Origin: Ignavibacteriales bacterium
Lineage (GTDB): Bacteria > Bacteroidota > Ignavibacteria > Ignavibacteriales > Melioribacteraceae
NCBI GenBank assembly: GCA_020061355.1
Contig: JAGUYK010000037.1
Span: 1-64,000 of the forward strand
Direction: 5' to 3'
Length of the DNA: 64,000 nucleotides
The notes under the pieces: model-generated
What the model was told of the DNA's origin: nothing
Database searches by the model: none
Seen by the model: the letters and a program-made list of their open reading frames with translations, nothing else
Part shown: piece after piece, positions 17,698 to 27,439 of the stretch
Layout: each line of letters opens with the position of its first letter
Position numbering within the stretch: the first letter of the stretch is position 1
Translations under genes and position numbers: made by a program

Positions 17698-18678
17698 ATT
17701 ACGCAAGTAGAAAAATTACTACGATTGGAAAATGTTAATCTTCTTTTACTTCTCGGTTATAATGATTCCAATCTTAAACCGATAAGCGAGAAATTCAGTA
17801 CAAATGTAACCGTTAGAGGTGATAGCGTAATTATACAGGGCGTTACCGAAGAGGTTGAAGCTGTAGAAAAAGTCTTTAAAGAAATGGTATATGTATTAAA
17901 TACTTCCGGAAAACTCCAAACTAAAGATGTTGAAACAATTATCGATCTTACTATACAGGGGAAAGAGATTGTAAATAATAATGAGTTAGATAATATTGTT
18001 TTGTATTCAAAGAAGGATGTTATTAAGGCAAAAACCCCTAATCAAATAACATATATAAAAAGTGCAAAAGAAAATGATATCTGTTTCGCAATCGGTCCGG
18101 CCGGTACCGGAAAAACTTTTCTTGCTGTGGCTTTTGCAGTAGCGGCATTCAAAAAAAATATTGTTAAGAAAATAGTATTAGCACGTCCCGCAGTTGAAGC
18201 CGGTGAAAGTCTTGGGTTTCTTCCCGGTGATTTTCGTGAAAAAATTGACCCTTACCTCCGACCTTTATATGATGCGCTTGAAGAAATGCTCCCTTCAGAA
18301 CAATTAAGGAATTATATTGAAAAAGGAGTAATTGAAATTGTCCCTTTAGCGTATATGCGCGGAAGGACATTAAATAACGCCTATGTAATTCTTGATGAAG
18401 CGCAAAACGCAACCGGGATGCAGATGAAAATGTTTTTAACCCGTCTCGGTCCCAATTCAAAGGCGATTATTACAGGAGATATAACTCAAATAGATTTACC
18501 AAGTTACTCTCAAAGCGGTTTGGTACAGGTAAAAGAAATTCTTAAAAATATTGATGGTGTTGGATTTGTCTACTTTGATAAAGGCGATGTTGTACGTCAT
18601 AAACTTGTTAAAGATATTATTGATGCATACGAAAAGCATTATAATGACAACGGCGTGAAAAAGGAGAATAAAAAATAA
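17698..18678 (+). CDS. phoH: PhoH family ATPase with non-standard start
   Basis: A P-loop ATPase of the PhoH family, probably RNA-related. GPAGTGKTF (Walker A) and VILDEAQNATG (Walker B) are intact, with an N-terminal KH-like segment. The family's first strand (EKLLRLENVNLLLLLG) begins before the only ordinary start codon, TTG 17725, which lacks a ribosome-binding site. A strong AGGAGG (17690-17695) precedes ATT (17698) by 2 and ACG (17701) by 5 bases; both are in frame. I list ATT as the outer limit; ACG fits the spacing better. It sits directly behind a terminator. Confidence 0.88.
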   Translation: MTQVEKLLRLENVNLLLLLGYNDSNLKPISEKFSTNVTVRGDSVIIQGVTEEVEAVEKVFKEMVYVLNTSGKLQTKDVETIIDLTIQGKEIVNNNELDNIVLYSKKDVIKAKTPNQITYIKSAKENDICFAIGPAGTGKTFLAVAFAVAAFKKNIVKKIVLARPAVEAGESLGFLPGDFREKIDPYLRPLYDALEEMLPSEQLRNYIEKGVIEIVPLAYMRGRTLNNAYVILDEAQNATGMQMKMFLTRLGPNSKAIITGDITQIDLPSYSQSGLVQVKEILKNIDGVGFVYFDKGDVVRHKLVKDIIDAYEKHYNDNGVKKENKK

Positions 18679-18697
18679 TGCAAATTAATTATACGGC

Positions 18698-19459
18698 TTA
18701 ATGATTTCTTTTACTTTCCTCCCAGAATTTATCCATCTCTTGTAAGGTAGAATCGGTTAGTTTTTTCCCCGATTCTTTTATTTTTTCCTCGACGTATGAA
18801 AACCTTTTAATAAATTTTTCATTTGTAAATCTTAAAGCATTTTCAGGATTTATCCCAAGGAATCTTGCATAATTTGTTAATGCAAAAAATACATCGCCCA
18901 ACTCTTCTTCTAATTTTACTTTATCATCAGTTTCTTCCATTTCATGCATCTCTTCAATTTCTTCAATTACTTTTTCCCAGACATCCTTCTTGTTCTCCCA
19001 GTCAAATCCTACTTTAGAAGCTTTTTCCTGTAAGCGGTATGCACGTGCAAGACTGGGTAAATTTTTAGGAACACCTTCAAGCACAGAATCTCTGCCTTCA
19101 GAAAGTTTTATCTCTTCCCAATTTTTTACAATTTCTTCAGTTCCGTTTACTTTTACATCTCCAAAGACATGTGGATGCCGTCTGATTAATTTATCTTTTA
19201 TCGTATCAATAACATTATCAATATTAAAGTGTTTATTCTCTTCAGCAATTACGGAATGAAATAATATATGTAAAAGTAAATCGCCAAGCTCAGATTTCAT
19301 CTCATCAAAATTCTTCAGATCAATCGCTTCTATTAATTCGTATGTCTCTTCAATTGTTGCCCCTTTTATTGAATCATGGGTTTGCTCCCGATCCCAGGGA
19401 CATTCTTTCCTTAGTCTCAGCATTATCCCTGCAAGTTCCTGAAATTTTTCCCCGGTCAT
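18698..19459 (-). CDS. mazG: nucleoside triphosphate pyrophosphohydrolase
   Basis: 253 residues, two MazG domains. Hydrolyses nucleoside triphosphates to monophosphates, limiting damaged or excess nucleotides. Acidic metal-binding clusters (EETYELIEAI, ELGDLLLHILFHSVIAEE, LEEELGDVFFALTNYAR) match the family, and the N-terminal LRKECPWDREQTHDS is typical. It is convergent with phoH and divergent from ridA. Confidence 0.94.
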   Translation of the reverse strand: MTGEKFQELAGIMLRLRKECPWDREQTHDSIKGATIEETYELIEAIDLKNFDEMKSELGDLLLHILFHSVIAEENKHFNIDNVIDTIKDKLIRRHPHVFGDVKVNGTEEIVKNWEEIKLSEGRDSVLEGVPKNLPSLARAYRLQEKASKVGFDWENKKDVWEKVIEEIEEMHEMEETDDKVKLEEELGDVFFALTNYARFLGINPENALRFTNEKFIKRFSYVEEKIKESGKKLTDSTLQEMDKFWEESKRNH

Positions 19460-19564
19460 TCTACGATCCTTTTTGTTTGTAAAAATAGTAGAATGAAAAC
19501 TGATTACAAACTATAGATGATAATCATTTTTAATATATTTGTAATAAAAAATTCAGGAGATAAT

Positions 19565-20023
19565 ATGATTGAACAAAGAATTAAGGAATTAACCGGACAT
19601 GATTTACCAACGGCCCCTAAACCTTTAGCAGCTTATATCCCTGCAATTCAAACCGGAAATCTTGTTATGACAGCAGGTCAGCTTCCATTTAAGGAAGGGA
19701 AATTATTATCAGAGGGTAAGGTTGGATATGATGTTACTGAAGAGAAGGGGATTGAATGTGCAAAACAATCTGCGATTAATTGTCTTTCTGCAATTAAAAC
19801 CGTAATTCACGACCTCGATCGTATTGAAAAGGTAGTCAAACTAACAGTATTCGTTAGCTCTGCCATCGGATTTCATTCGCAACCCAAAATAGCAAATGGT
19901 GCATCGGAATTAATGGTGCAAATATTCGGCGAAAATGGAAAACATGCCCGTAGTGCCGTTGGTGTTAGTGAATTGCCAATGAATGCCCCAGTTGAAATTG
20001 AAATGACTGTACAGGTCAAATAA
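19565..20023 (+). CDS. RidA/YjgF family protein
   Basis: 152 residues from the ATG at 19565, which follows AGGAGA. Family members deaminate reactive enamine/imine intermediates. Characteristic segments are AIQTGNLVMTAGQLPF and a C-terminal ARSAVGVSELPMNAPVEIEMTV. The family's catalytic arginine is likely the R of ARSAVG. An upstream in-frame ATG (19517) lacks a ribosome-binding site and is rejected. The exact Rid subgroup cannot be assigned. Confidence 0.88.
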   Translation: MIEQRIKELTGHDLPTAPKPLAAYIPAIQTGNLVMTAGQLPFKEGKLLSEGKVGYDVTEEKGIECAKQSAINCLSAIKTVIHDLDRIEKVVKLTVFVSSAIGFHSQPKIANGASELMVQIFGENGKHARSAVGVSELPMNAPVEIEMTVQVK

Positions 20024-20134
20024 TATGTTGTTTTGACTTGATACTTTGAGATAGATATTCTAAACTTGCATTGGCAACATTTAGAAACCTTTTGAGTAGA
20101 GTTACTGTTAAAAGCATAAAAATCCGGGTCAATT

Positions 20135-20641
20135 ATGAAAAAAGTATTATTAATATTTCTTATCGGTCTCACTTTCAGTATTCAAGCGCAATTCAGAGAT
20201 GAATTGAATAAACCTGCTGATATTAAAAGTGGAATATTAAATGATAATTCTTCAAGTCTATTCGGATTTTTCAACCTTGATAATTTTAAGATGAGCCATA
20301 CGTTCGACCTTTCGTTCCAGTCATTCGGCGGATTCGGGAACCTTGCTTTGACAACATATACAAATAGCATGTTTTATAAGTTTAATGACCAATTAAATAT
20401 TCAGGCAGATATAAGTTTGGTGAATTCTCCTTATAATTCTTTCAGCAAAGAATTTTCTAATCAACTCAATGGTTTATACTTAAGCCGAGCACAAATCAAT
20501 TATAAGCCTTCAGAAAATACCAGTATCATTCTTCAATACAGAAGTATTCCGGGAGGTTACTATTCACCTTATTACTATGATTATAATCCCTTTTACCGTT
20601 CTTCATGGTTTGATAACCGTTGGGATGAGAAAGAGAAATAG
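20135..20641 (+). CDS. exported protein of unknown function
   Basis: 168 residues with a signal peptide (ending SIQAQ). The mature part is rich in Tyr/Phe/Asn/Ser and beta-strand patterns (MSHTFDLSFQSFGGFG, NQLNIQADISLVNSPY, TSIILQYRSIP), suggesting an outer-membrane or cell-surface protein. No recognised domain. It lies between ridA and the LytR_C gene. Confidence 0.55.
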   Translation: MKKVLLIFLIGLTFSIQAQFRDELNKPADIKSGILNDNSSSLFGFFNLDNFKMSHTFDLSFQSFGGFGNLALTTYTNSMFYKFNDQLNIQADISLVNSPYNSFSKEFSNQLNGLYLSRAQINYKPSENTSIILQYRSIPGGYYSPYYYDYNPFYRSSWFDNRWDEKEK

Positions 20642-20694
20642 ATTTTTATTAAATTTCCCGTCAAATTATTCCTTGCATTTTATCTCTGAGAGAA

Positions 20695-21183
20695 TTGGAA
20701 AAAAATATTTCTAAGAAAACCGCTAATAAATCTGTTGATCTAAAAACTTCAACAAATAACCTCTTTCTTAATATTGCCATATTTGTTCTCTTTGCTTTAA
20801 TACTTTTTATGCTTTATTCAATCTATATCAAATTTTCGAATTCAAAAAATGTTGAGAGTGGTATTACGAATGAGCAAATAGCTTCGGATATCATTCAAGT
20901 CGAAGTATTGAACGGTTGTGGAGTAGGAGGAATAGCAGATCGCTTTACAGATTTTTTAAGGAATAATAAGTTTGATGTTGTGAATGTTGCTAATTACATT
21001 CGTTTTGATATGGATGAAACTCTAGTCATAGATCGAAGAGGTAATAAAGCTAACGCTTATAGTGTTGCGAAATCTCTTGGAGTGAAAAAAGAAAATGTAA
21101 TTCAACAGTTAAACGATGATTATTTTCTCGACGTGTCGATTGTTATCGGGCGGGATTATTTTACGTTACAACCACTTAAATGA
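20695..21183 (+). CDS. membrane protein with LytR C-terminal domain
   Basis: 162 residues from a TTG start preceded by GAGAGA. One transmembrane segment (about 25-46) and a C-terminal LytR_C domain (IQVEVLNGCGVGGIADRFTDFLRNNKFDVV, DRRGNKANAYSVAKSLG). The domain is thought to bind or act near wall polymer; the catalytic LytR-CpsA-Psr domain is absent. The stop is 7 bases before rsfS. Confidence 0.85.
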   Translation: MEKNISKKTANKSVDLKTSTNNLFLNIAIFVLFALILFMLYSIYIKFSNSKNVESGITNEQIASDIIQVEVLNGCGVGGIADRFTDFLRNNKFDVVNVANYIRFDMDETLVIDRRGNKANAYSVAKSLGVKKENVIQQLNDDYFLDVSIVIGRDYFTLQPLK

Positions 21184-21190
21184 GGTTAAA

Positions 21191-21595
21191 TTGACATCAC
21201 TTAATTTTGCAAAACTAATTGCAGATTTAATCCAGAACAAAAAAGGTTATGATATTAAAATTCTGGACCTTAGAAAACTATCGGCAATTGCTGATTTCTT
21301 TGTAATCTGTTCGGCGGATTCCGACCGTCAGGTTAAAGCTATTGCAGATGAAGTTGATGACAAGCTTTCCGAACAGAGAATCAAATGCTCTAACCGGGAA
21401 GGATATGAAACCATGAACTGGATTTTGCTTGACTATTTTGATGTTATTGTACATGTCTTTAAATCTGAAGCCCGAAATTATTATAACCTAGAAAAATTCT
21501 GGGGCGATGCCCCTGTAATTGAAATCAAAGACGAAGTAAAACCGAAAGCAGTTACAAAATCGAAAACGAAGAACAAAAAAGCCGATCTGGAGTAA
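21191..21595 (+). CDS. rsfS: ribosome silencing factor
   Basis: RsfS/Iojap binds protein L14 and prevents subunit joining in stationary phase. About 134 residues from a TTG start 5 bases after GAGG. Core signatures: KILDLRKLSAIADFFVICSADSDRQVKAIADEV, NWILLDYFDVIVHVF and YNLEKFWGDAP. The C-terminus has a lysine-rich tail (about 20 residues). It lies just upstream of argS. Confidence 0.94.
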   Translation: MTSLNFAKLIADLIQNKKGYDIKILDLRKLSAIADFFVICSADSDRQVKAIADEVDDKLSEQRIKCSNREGYETMNWILLDYFDVIVHVFKSEARNYYNLEKFWGDAPVIEIKDEVKPKAVTKSKTKNKKADLE

Positions 21596-21598
21596 TGA

Positions 21599-23227
21599 TT
21601 GAAAAAGTATCTAGTTGAACTATTTGAAAAAGCGTCAGTTAATTTATCCTATCTAAGCAAAGTCGAAAAAATATTTACAATTCCAAACCAGCAAAATTAT
21701 GGTGATTATTCCACGAATATTGCTTTATTACTCTCAAAGAAAATAGGAAAAAATCCACGCGAAGTAGCAAGTGAAATTATTGATAATCTGAATTTTGATA
21801 AATCTGTAATTGAAAAAATTGAAATAGCCGGCCCCGGATTTATTAATTTTTATTTTAATCCCAATTATATTCCTCAAATTCTCTCCCGGGTTCTTGTAGA
21901 GAAAGAAAAATTCGGAAAGTGGGGGAAATACAATGGTAAAAAAGCTATGGTTGAATTTGTTAGCGCTAATCCGACCGGGCCATTAACTGTAGGACACGGT
22001 AGAAATGCAGTAATAGGGGATACGGTGGCAAATATGCTTGAGTGGATCGGTTATGATGTGGATCGTGAATACTATTTTAATAATGCTGGACGGCAAATGC
22101 GTGTTCTTGGTGATTCGGTAAGACTAAGATATCTAGAAATTCTTGGTAATCAAATCATCTTTCCCGATGATTATTATCAGGGCGAATATATTAAGGAGAT
22201 TGCAGCAAAGCTTTTTAATGAACACGGTAATTCTTTGCAAGAACAGGACGCTGAAGGGATCTTTAAACGGACTGCAGAGAAAGAAATTTTTTCAGATATA
22301 AATAAAACTCTTGAAAAACTTGGCATTAATTTTAACAGGTATTATAACGAGCATACTCTTTATGAGGAAGATAAGATCGACAGCCTGCTTAAAAGATTTT
22401 TGGAACAGAATCTATCTTATGAAAAAGATGGAGCAACCTGGCTGAAACTATCCGAGCTTGGTAATGAATCTGATAAAGTAATTGTTAAATCGACCGGAGA
22501 ACCGACCTATAGGTTACCCGATATTGCCTATCATATAACTAAGTATGAACGCGGTTATGACTTAATGGTTGACCTTTTTGGCTCCGATCATAATGCGACT
22601 TATCCCGATGTACTTGCAGGTATAAAAGCCCTTGGATATGATTCATCAAAAGTCAAAGTACTCATTCATCAGTTCGTTACGATTATGCAGAAAGGTGAGA
22701 TAGTTAAAATGTCTACCCGAAAAGCAAATTATATTACACTGGATGAATTAATTGATGAAGTAGGGAGTGATGTCGTCCGATACTTTTTCAACATGCGGGG
22801 TATGAGCAGTCATCTTAATTTTGATCTGGATTTAGCAAAGAAGCAATCGGATGAAAACCCGGTCTTTTATTTGCAATATGCTCATGCACGTATTTCATCT
22901 ATTTTACGTATGGCTGCGGAAGAAAATTTTAATGAATCCCTTGAAAATTTACATCTACTGAATATGCCCGAAGAACAGAATTTGCTTAAAAAACTTTATG
23001 AATTTCCGGATGAAGTTCTTCACAGTGCTGAAAACTTTGAACCTAATAAAATTTCAACATATCTTGAAGAAATTGCTTCGCTGTTCCATAAGTTTTATAC
23101 AGTGTGCAGAATAATTGGAAGTGAACAGAAACTTGCTGAAGCGAGGATTGCACTTATTGTTGCTGTTAAACATGTTATTGCAAACGGGTTATCCATTCTG
23201 GGCGTAAGCGCACCAGATAAAATGTAA
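21599..23227 (+). CDS. argS: arginyl-tRNA synthetase
   Basis: 542 residues. Charges tRNA-Arg. The HIGH-equivalent SANPTGPLTVGHGRNAV is at 122-138, a KMSTR signature stands in for KMSKS, and the C-terminal anticodon-binding domain with the NPVFYLQYAHARISSI motif is intact. The start is TTG (21599), 3 bases after rsfS ends. The stop nearly abuts the convergent comF. Confidence 0.97.
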   Translation: MKKYLVELFEKASVNLSYLSKVEKIFTIPNQQNYGDYSTNIALLLSKKIGKNPREVASEIIDNLNFDKSVIEKIEIAGPGFINFYFNPNYIPQILSRVLVEKEKFGKWGKYNGKKAMVEFVSANPTGPLTVGHGRNAVIGDTVANMLEWIGYDVDREYYFNNAGRQMRVLGDSVRLRYLEILGNQIIFPDDYYQGEYIKEIAAKLFNEHGNSLQEQDAEGIFKRTAEKEIFSDINKTLEKLGINFNRYYNEHTLYEEDKIDSLLKRFLEQNLSYEKDGATWLKLSELGNESDKVIVKSTGEPTYRLPDIAYHITKYERGYDLMVDLFGSDHNATYPDVLAGIKALGYDSSKVKVLIHQFVTIMQKGEIVKMSTRKANYITLDELIDEVGSDVVRYFFNMRGMSSHLNFDLDLAKKQSDENPVFYLQYAHARISSILRMAAEENFNESLENLHLLNMPEEQNLLKKLYEFPDEVLHSAENFEPNKISTYLEEIASLFHKFYTVCRIIGSEQKLAEARIALIVAVKHVIANGLSILGVSAPDKM

Positions 23228-23228
23228 A

Positions 23229-23912
23229 TCAGTCGGCTATTGCAACCGACAAAGCAAATAGATCAGCAGCGCCGTTTAATTTGAGTAATGCAGCACATTC
23301 TGAAATTGTAGCTCCTGTGGTTATTACATCATCAATTATTATAATATTTTTTCCCTCAACTGCTTTCTTTTTCTTTATTACAAATGCATGTTTAATATTT
23401 TCTTTACGCTCTTCTAATGATAATTCAGTCTGGGTGTTTGTAAATTTATGACGCTTGATGATATTAATCTCAACAGGAATGTTGAGCACCGACTTAATCC
23501 CTTTCGCAATGAAATATGATTGATTATAACCCCTCTCAGCTTTTTTGAGTCGATGAAGTGGAACAGGGATTATTAAATCCGGATTCCACTTTGTTAACTT
23601 ATCTAAAAGTAGTTCACCTATTTTTCTACCGAGATAAATACCAGCTTTAAAATTATCTTCATACTTAAGAGAATGGATCAGGTGTTGTAAGGGTTTATCT
23701 TTTTCAAATACGAAAGCAGAAGCAAATTCTTTTATTAGTTTTTCAGGTTCAAATTTACGTTTGAATTCGTGTTCTATTCTTAGGGGATCAGGTTTTTCTA
23801 TCTTGTTAAAGCATATATTACACAGAAAGGATTCACTGAAAGTGAGTTTGGACTTACATGAAACACAGAATCTTGGAAGGTAAAAATCAAAGAATTGATT
23901 TAACCATTTCAT
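23229..23912 (-). CDS. comF: ComF family phosphoribosyltransferase-like protein
   Basis: 227 residues. An N-terminal zinc ribbon (CVSCKS ... CNICFNKI) and a C-terminal PRTase motif (IIIIDDVITTGATISECAALL) match ComF, linked to DNA uptake and possibly DNA repair. It is the last gene of a minus-strand group (surE, VWA-like protein, haemerythrin, comF) with gaps under 20 bases. No other competence genes are visible in the window. Confidence 0.9.
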   Translation of the reverse strand: MKWLNQFFDFYLPRFCVSCKSKLTFSESFLCNICFNKIEKPDPLRIEHEFKRKFEPEKLIKEFASAFVFEKDKPLQHLIHSLKYEDNFKAGIYLGRKIGELLLDKLTKWNPDLIIPVPLHRLKKAERGYNQSYFIAKGIKSVLNIPVEINIIKRHKFTNTQTELSLEERKENIKHAFVIKKKKAVEGKNIIIIDDVITTGATISECAALLKLNGAADLFALSVAIAD

Positions 23913-23918
23913 TCAATT

Positions 23919-24323
23919 CTAATTTATTCCTTTGGATCTTAGAAATTCTCCACACTTTTTATCGTTGAAATCGAGATGGTTAAAAAACCATCTGCGCAGT
24001 CCTTCAAGTTGCTCCAGACTAATATTATGATGTTCCTTTTTTAACATGTCTGTAGTATTAACAATTTGATTATAGAAACGGTCGTGTTCAAGTTTATGCG
24101 AAATATATCCGGGATAATGAAATTCTTTCATATATCTCTCTTCATTTTCAAAATGAATTTCAAGTTCATCAATTAAGTTTTGGAGAGTCGACATTACTCC
24201 TTGCTTTTTATTTGCAGAAAATTCGGAATGGATCTTATTAATTAGACCAACAATGGTCAGATGCTGTTGGTCAATTGATTCTACATTTACTTTTTCTGAA
24301 TCTGTGAATTCGATAAAAGGCAT
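23919..24323 (-). CDS. bacteriohaemerythrin
   Basis: 134 residues. An O2-binding di-iron protein. The seven expected ligands are visible: H21, H57, E61, H76, H80, H116 and D121. No additional sensory or signalling domain is fused, so it probably binds or stores oxygen. It lies 7 bases upstream of comF and 18 bases after the VWA-like gene. Confidence 0.93.
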   Translation of the reverse strand: MPFIEFTDSEKVNVESIDQQHLTIVGLINKIHSEFSANKKQGVMSTLQNLIDELEIHFENEERYMKEFHYPGYISHKLEHDRFYNQIVNTTDMLKKEHHNISLEQLEGLRRWFFNHLDFNDKKCGEFLRSKGIN

Positions 24324-24341
24324 AATGACACTCGGATTTAT

Positions 24342-26477
24342 TTATAACATTCCAACACGCTTTCTCACAAACCACTCTACTGCAAATAAACAAATTATTA
24401 AAACCATAATCCACTTATTTGACCATAGCCCGATTTCATTAAAGGAGGTTTTATCCTTAGATGCTTTCATATTAATCATATTGATATCTGCAATAAGACT
24501 ATCATAGCTATCAATTGGATAATATTTACCGCCTGAAATCCCGGCTAACTTTTTAAGAAAACCTAAGTTCATTTTCGTATCTAGCATTTCAATTACACCC
24601 TTTGTAACAATGAATCTTACTTTTTCACTTGTGAGGTTTGTCCCATTAAATTTTGTAATTGCATCAATAGTGTAATCACCATCCTCTAAAAGATCGAATG
24701 AACCATGGTAGATACCATCTTTTAGTTCAGTTAAAGTTACTTCCAAAATGGTATTCCCGTTAGAAATATTGAGATTGATATTAGCACCATTGATGGGCGA
24801 AAAAGTCTGATCATATAACTCAGCAATGAATTCAGCAGTTTCCCCGGTGGAATAGATTTTTTTATTTGTTCTTACAGTAAATTCTTTTTGCTCTCCTGAA
24901 ACATTAAGCCACTTCACAATATCATTTATGAAGTTTTGAAAGAAGAGAGGATTCTTTTCAGCTGTAGATAATTGCCATCGCCATAAATCACCAGCTAAAA
25001 ACGATATTGACCGTTGCTTTGCAATACTTCGCGAAATTAACAATGGAGAATTAATAGGGATATTTCTGACTGTTGAACGTAACAAAATTGTGCTTTCGGT
25101 TTTAGCAAACATCTCAGAACTGTTTTTACTTATTGGAGGCAATGATGACCAAATAAAATTTTCAGATGATAAACGAGAGAAGATCGAATTAAAATTAGCT
25201 GTAATTATTTCAGGTTGAACAGGAAGAGTTTCGTTATCAATTTTATTAATTGAAAAGGGTAATAACGCCTCATAGGGCTTTAGTCGGTTTAGATCGGTGT
25301 GAGGTGTAACTAATAAAAAGAATGGTTTGTTTCTTCTTATTAACGAAAATATTTTTTCTATTAAGGAAACAGGTGTATTCTGCTTAGGGAAATCAATTAG
25401 AAAGAGAACGTCTGAACTATCAGCTAAAGTTAAATTTAGTTCTTCCCAAAATTTGTTACTCCCAATTTGAATAATTTTTTTCACTTCTAAATTCTTATCC
25501 GCACTTAAAGAACTTGATATTGCAGAAAGATCCGATGATGGGCTACCTGCAATAATTGTTATTTTAATTTTATTTTTTAGAATGTCCAGGTAAAAAATCT
25601 TTGAATTGTTAGCTGAATTTGATTCATCAGGTAAATTGGCTACAGCAACTCTTAACTTTTTTTCTCCACTTGTTGATGGTGTGTAATCAAAAAGGACTTT
25701 ATTGACACCGGCAGGTAATAATGACACATCCTTTGTTTGAATCAAATTATCCTCTTCATATAGACTGACTTTAATATTCCTCTCTTCATAACCATAATTT
25801 ACTATAATTGCTTCAATCTCTGTTTGTGTATCTGCATAGATAAACTGATTGTAAATAACATCTTTTATTATCAGGTCTCTCCAGGTAGTTGTATCACCTA
25901 ACCCGACGGTAAAAACCGGTACACTAAATTTTTCAGCTTCATAAAATGGTTCATAACCGTCAGTAATTATACCGTCACTTGCTATTACGATAGAGCCGAC
26001 ATTGTCTTTAGTTAGTTTAAGTGTTTCAAATATCCTATTAAAGTTTGTCAGAGGTTCTACAAAGTTAATTGAAGAATTCTCTTTCTGATCAATTTCTCTT
26101 GGCTTTATTCCAAATAAATATTTTTTAGAACTGTAAGAATTTGCCGATGTTAAATCATCAATTAATTTATTCAAACTTTCCGCTCTTTGTGAACTATCTT
26201 TTACAGCCAAAGAAGACGAATTATCAATGAAAAGAAAATTAACCGGCTCAATAGTATCAACATACTTTATGGAAAGATTCGGTTCGAAGATTAAGATTAG
26301 AGTCAAAATTATAACGAGTGATCTGATTGCAATAAGAAATATCTTTAAAGAAGATGATATTGCAGGGATAGTAAATTTATAGAAATACCAAGAGTAAAGC
26401 GCCAGCAAGATTATTCCGATTAGAATCCAAAAAATGTCGGAATTGATAGAGATATTAATGCTATCTACTTTGCTCAT
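24342..26477 (-). CDS. large membrane protein with VWA-like domain
   Basis: 711 residues. Two N-terminal transmembrane segments (about 12-35 and 45-67), a VWA-like region (FLFIDNSSSLAVKDSS with an incomplete DxSxS, IVIASDGIITDG), CARDB/Ig-like beta-sandwich regions, a glutamine-amidotransferase-like fold region and a C-terminal transmembrane segment (about 688-705). This layout matches BatA-like or glutamine-amidotransferase-like membrane proteins. Function unknown. It lies 12 bases after surE. Confidence 0.75.
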   Translation of the reverse strand: MSKVDSINISINSDIFWILIGIILLALYSWYFYKFTIPAISSSLKIFLIAIRSLVIILTLILIFEPNLSIKYVDTIEPVNFLFIDNSSSLAVKDSSQRAESLNKLIDDLTSANSYSSKKYLFGIKPREIDQKENSSINFVEPLTNFNRIFETLKLTKDNVGSIVIASDGIITDGYEPFYEAEKFSVPVFTVGLGDTTTWRDLIIKDVIYNQFIYADTQTEIEAIIVNYGYEERNIKVSLYEEDNLIQTKDVSLLPAGVNKVLFDYTPSTSGEKKLRVAVANLPDESNSANNSKIFYLDILKNKIKITIIAGSPSSDLSAISSSLSADKNLEVKKIIQIGSNKFWEELNLTLADSSDVLFLIDFPKQNTPVSLIEKIFSLIRRNKPFFLLVTPHTDLNRLKPYEALLPFSINKIDNETLPVQPEIITANFNSIFSRLSSENFIWSSLPPISKNSSEMFAKTESTILLRSTVRNIPINSPLLISRSIAKQRSISFLAGDLWRWQLSTAEKNPLFFQNFINDIVKWLNVSGEQKEFTVRTNKKIYSTGETAEFIAELYDQTFSPINGANINLNISNGNTILEVTLTELKDGIYHGSFDLLEDGDYTIDAITKFNGTNLTSEKVRFIVTKGVIEMLDTKMNLGFLKKLAGISGGKYYPIDSYDSLIADINMINMKASKDKTSFNEIGLWSNKWIMVLIICLFAVEWFVRKRVGML

Positions 26478-26489
26478 GAAATTGTTTCT

Positions 26490-27257
26490 TTACTTCATTA
26501 GATTTTCGAGTTGCCAATTATTAAGTGATTCATAAGTCGCATAATCGGTTAAATCAAAATGTATGGGTGTTATGGAGACATAATTGTTTTTTATTGCAAA
26601 CTGGTCGGTTTCTAATTTAACATCGGTTTCCATTAAACTGCCGGTAAGCCAGTAATATTTTTTTCCGTACGGATCAATTCTTTCCTCGTAAATGTCATCC
26701 CATTTGGATTTTCCCTGTTTGGTCATTAATATACCTGCAATTTCTTCTTCAGGCAGATTTGGTACGTTAACATTTAGAAGTGTACCGTTAGGCAAACCCC
26801 TTTTAAGCACCTGTTTGGTAAGTTCGGATGCAATTTTTGCAGAATATGTAAAATCTTTTGCATCATGACTGGTTTGAGAAATCGCAATTGCAGGTAAATC
26901 CATTATCGCAGCTTCTCTTGCGGCAGAAACGGTCCCGGAATAGATTATATTAATTGCAGTGTTCGATCCGTTATTAATTCCTGAAAGAACTATGTCAGGA
27001 CGGGTTTTCAATATATTTCGAATTCCAATTTTAAGGCAATCAGCAGGAGTCCCATCAATTGCATAACCGAAAAAATCTCCATTCTTGTAATACTCTGTTA
27101 TTCTTAGCGGAATCTTCATTGTAATGGCATGACCAACGGCACTCTGTTCTGTTCGCGGGGCAATTACTGTAACCTCACCGATCTTTTTCATTTCATTTGC
27201 TAATGCAGCAATTCCCGGGGAGTCTATACCGTCATCGTTTGAAATAAGGATTTTCAA
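26490..27257 (-). CDS. surE: 5'/3'-nucleotidase SurE
   Basis: 255 residues. Acid phosphatase acting on nucleoside monophosphates. The metal-binding motif NDDG is near the N-terminus (N7-D8-D9), with SGINNGSNTAINIIYSGTVSAAREAA as the second signature. It is the first gene of the minus-strand group. A 182-base A/T-rich gap separates it from the divergent gene at 27440 and should contain both promoters. Confidence 0.96.
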   Translation of the reverse strand: MKILISNDDGIDSPGIAALANEMKKIGEVTVIAPRTEQSAVGHAITMKIPLRITEYYKNGDFFGYAIDGTPADCLKIGIRNILKTRPDIVLSGINNGSNTAINIIYSGTVSAAREAAIMDLPAIAISQTSHDAKDFTYSAKIASELTKQVLKRGLPNGTLLNVNVPNLPEEEIAGILMTKQGKSKWDDIYEERIDPYGKKYYWLTGSLMETDVKLETDQFAIKNNYVSITPIHFDLTDYATYESLNNWQLENLMK

Positions 27258-27439
27258 TTTGTCACCGTTTTAATTGTAGATTTCAATAATTATGTAGCAA
27301 ATATAAACAATTTCGTTTGAACCATTGCGTAGTACTTAATTATATAGTATAGCATTAATAAGTCTATTATAATATCGAATAAAAATTTCTTTCTTCTCGA
27401 TAAAAAATCTTAATTTGACGAAGTAAATTTTAAATATCA

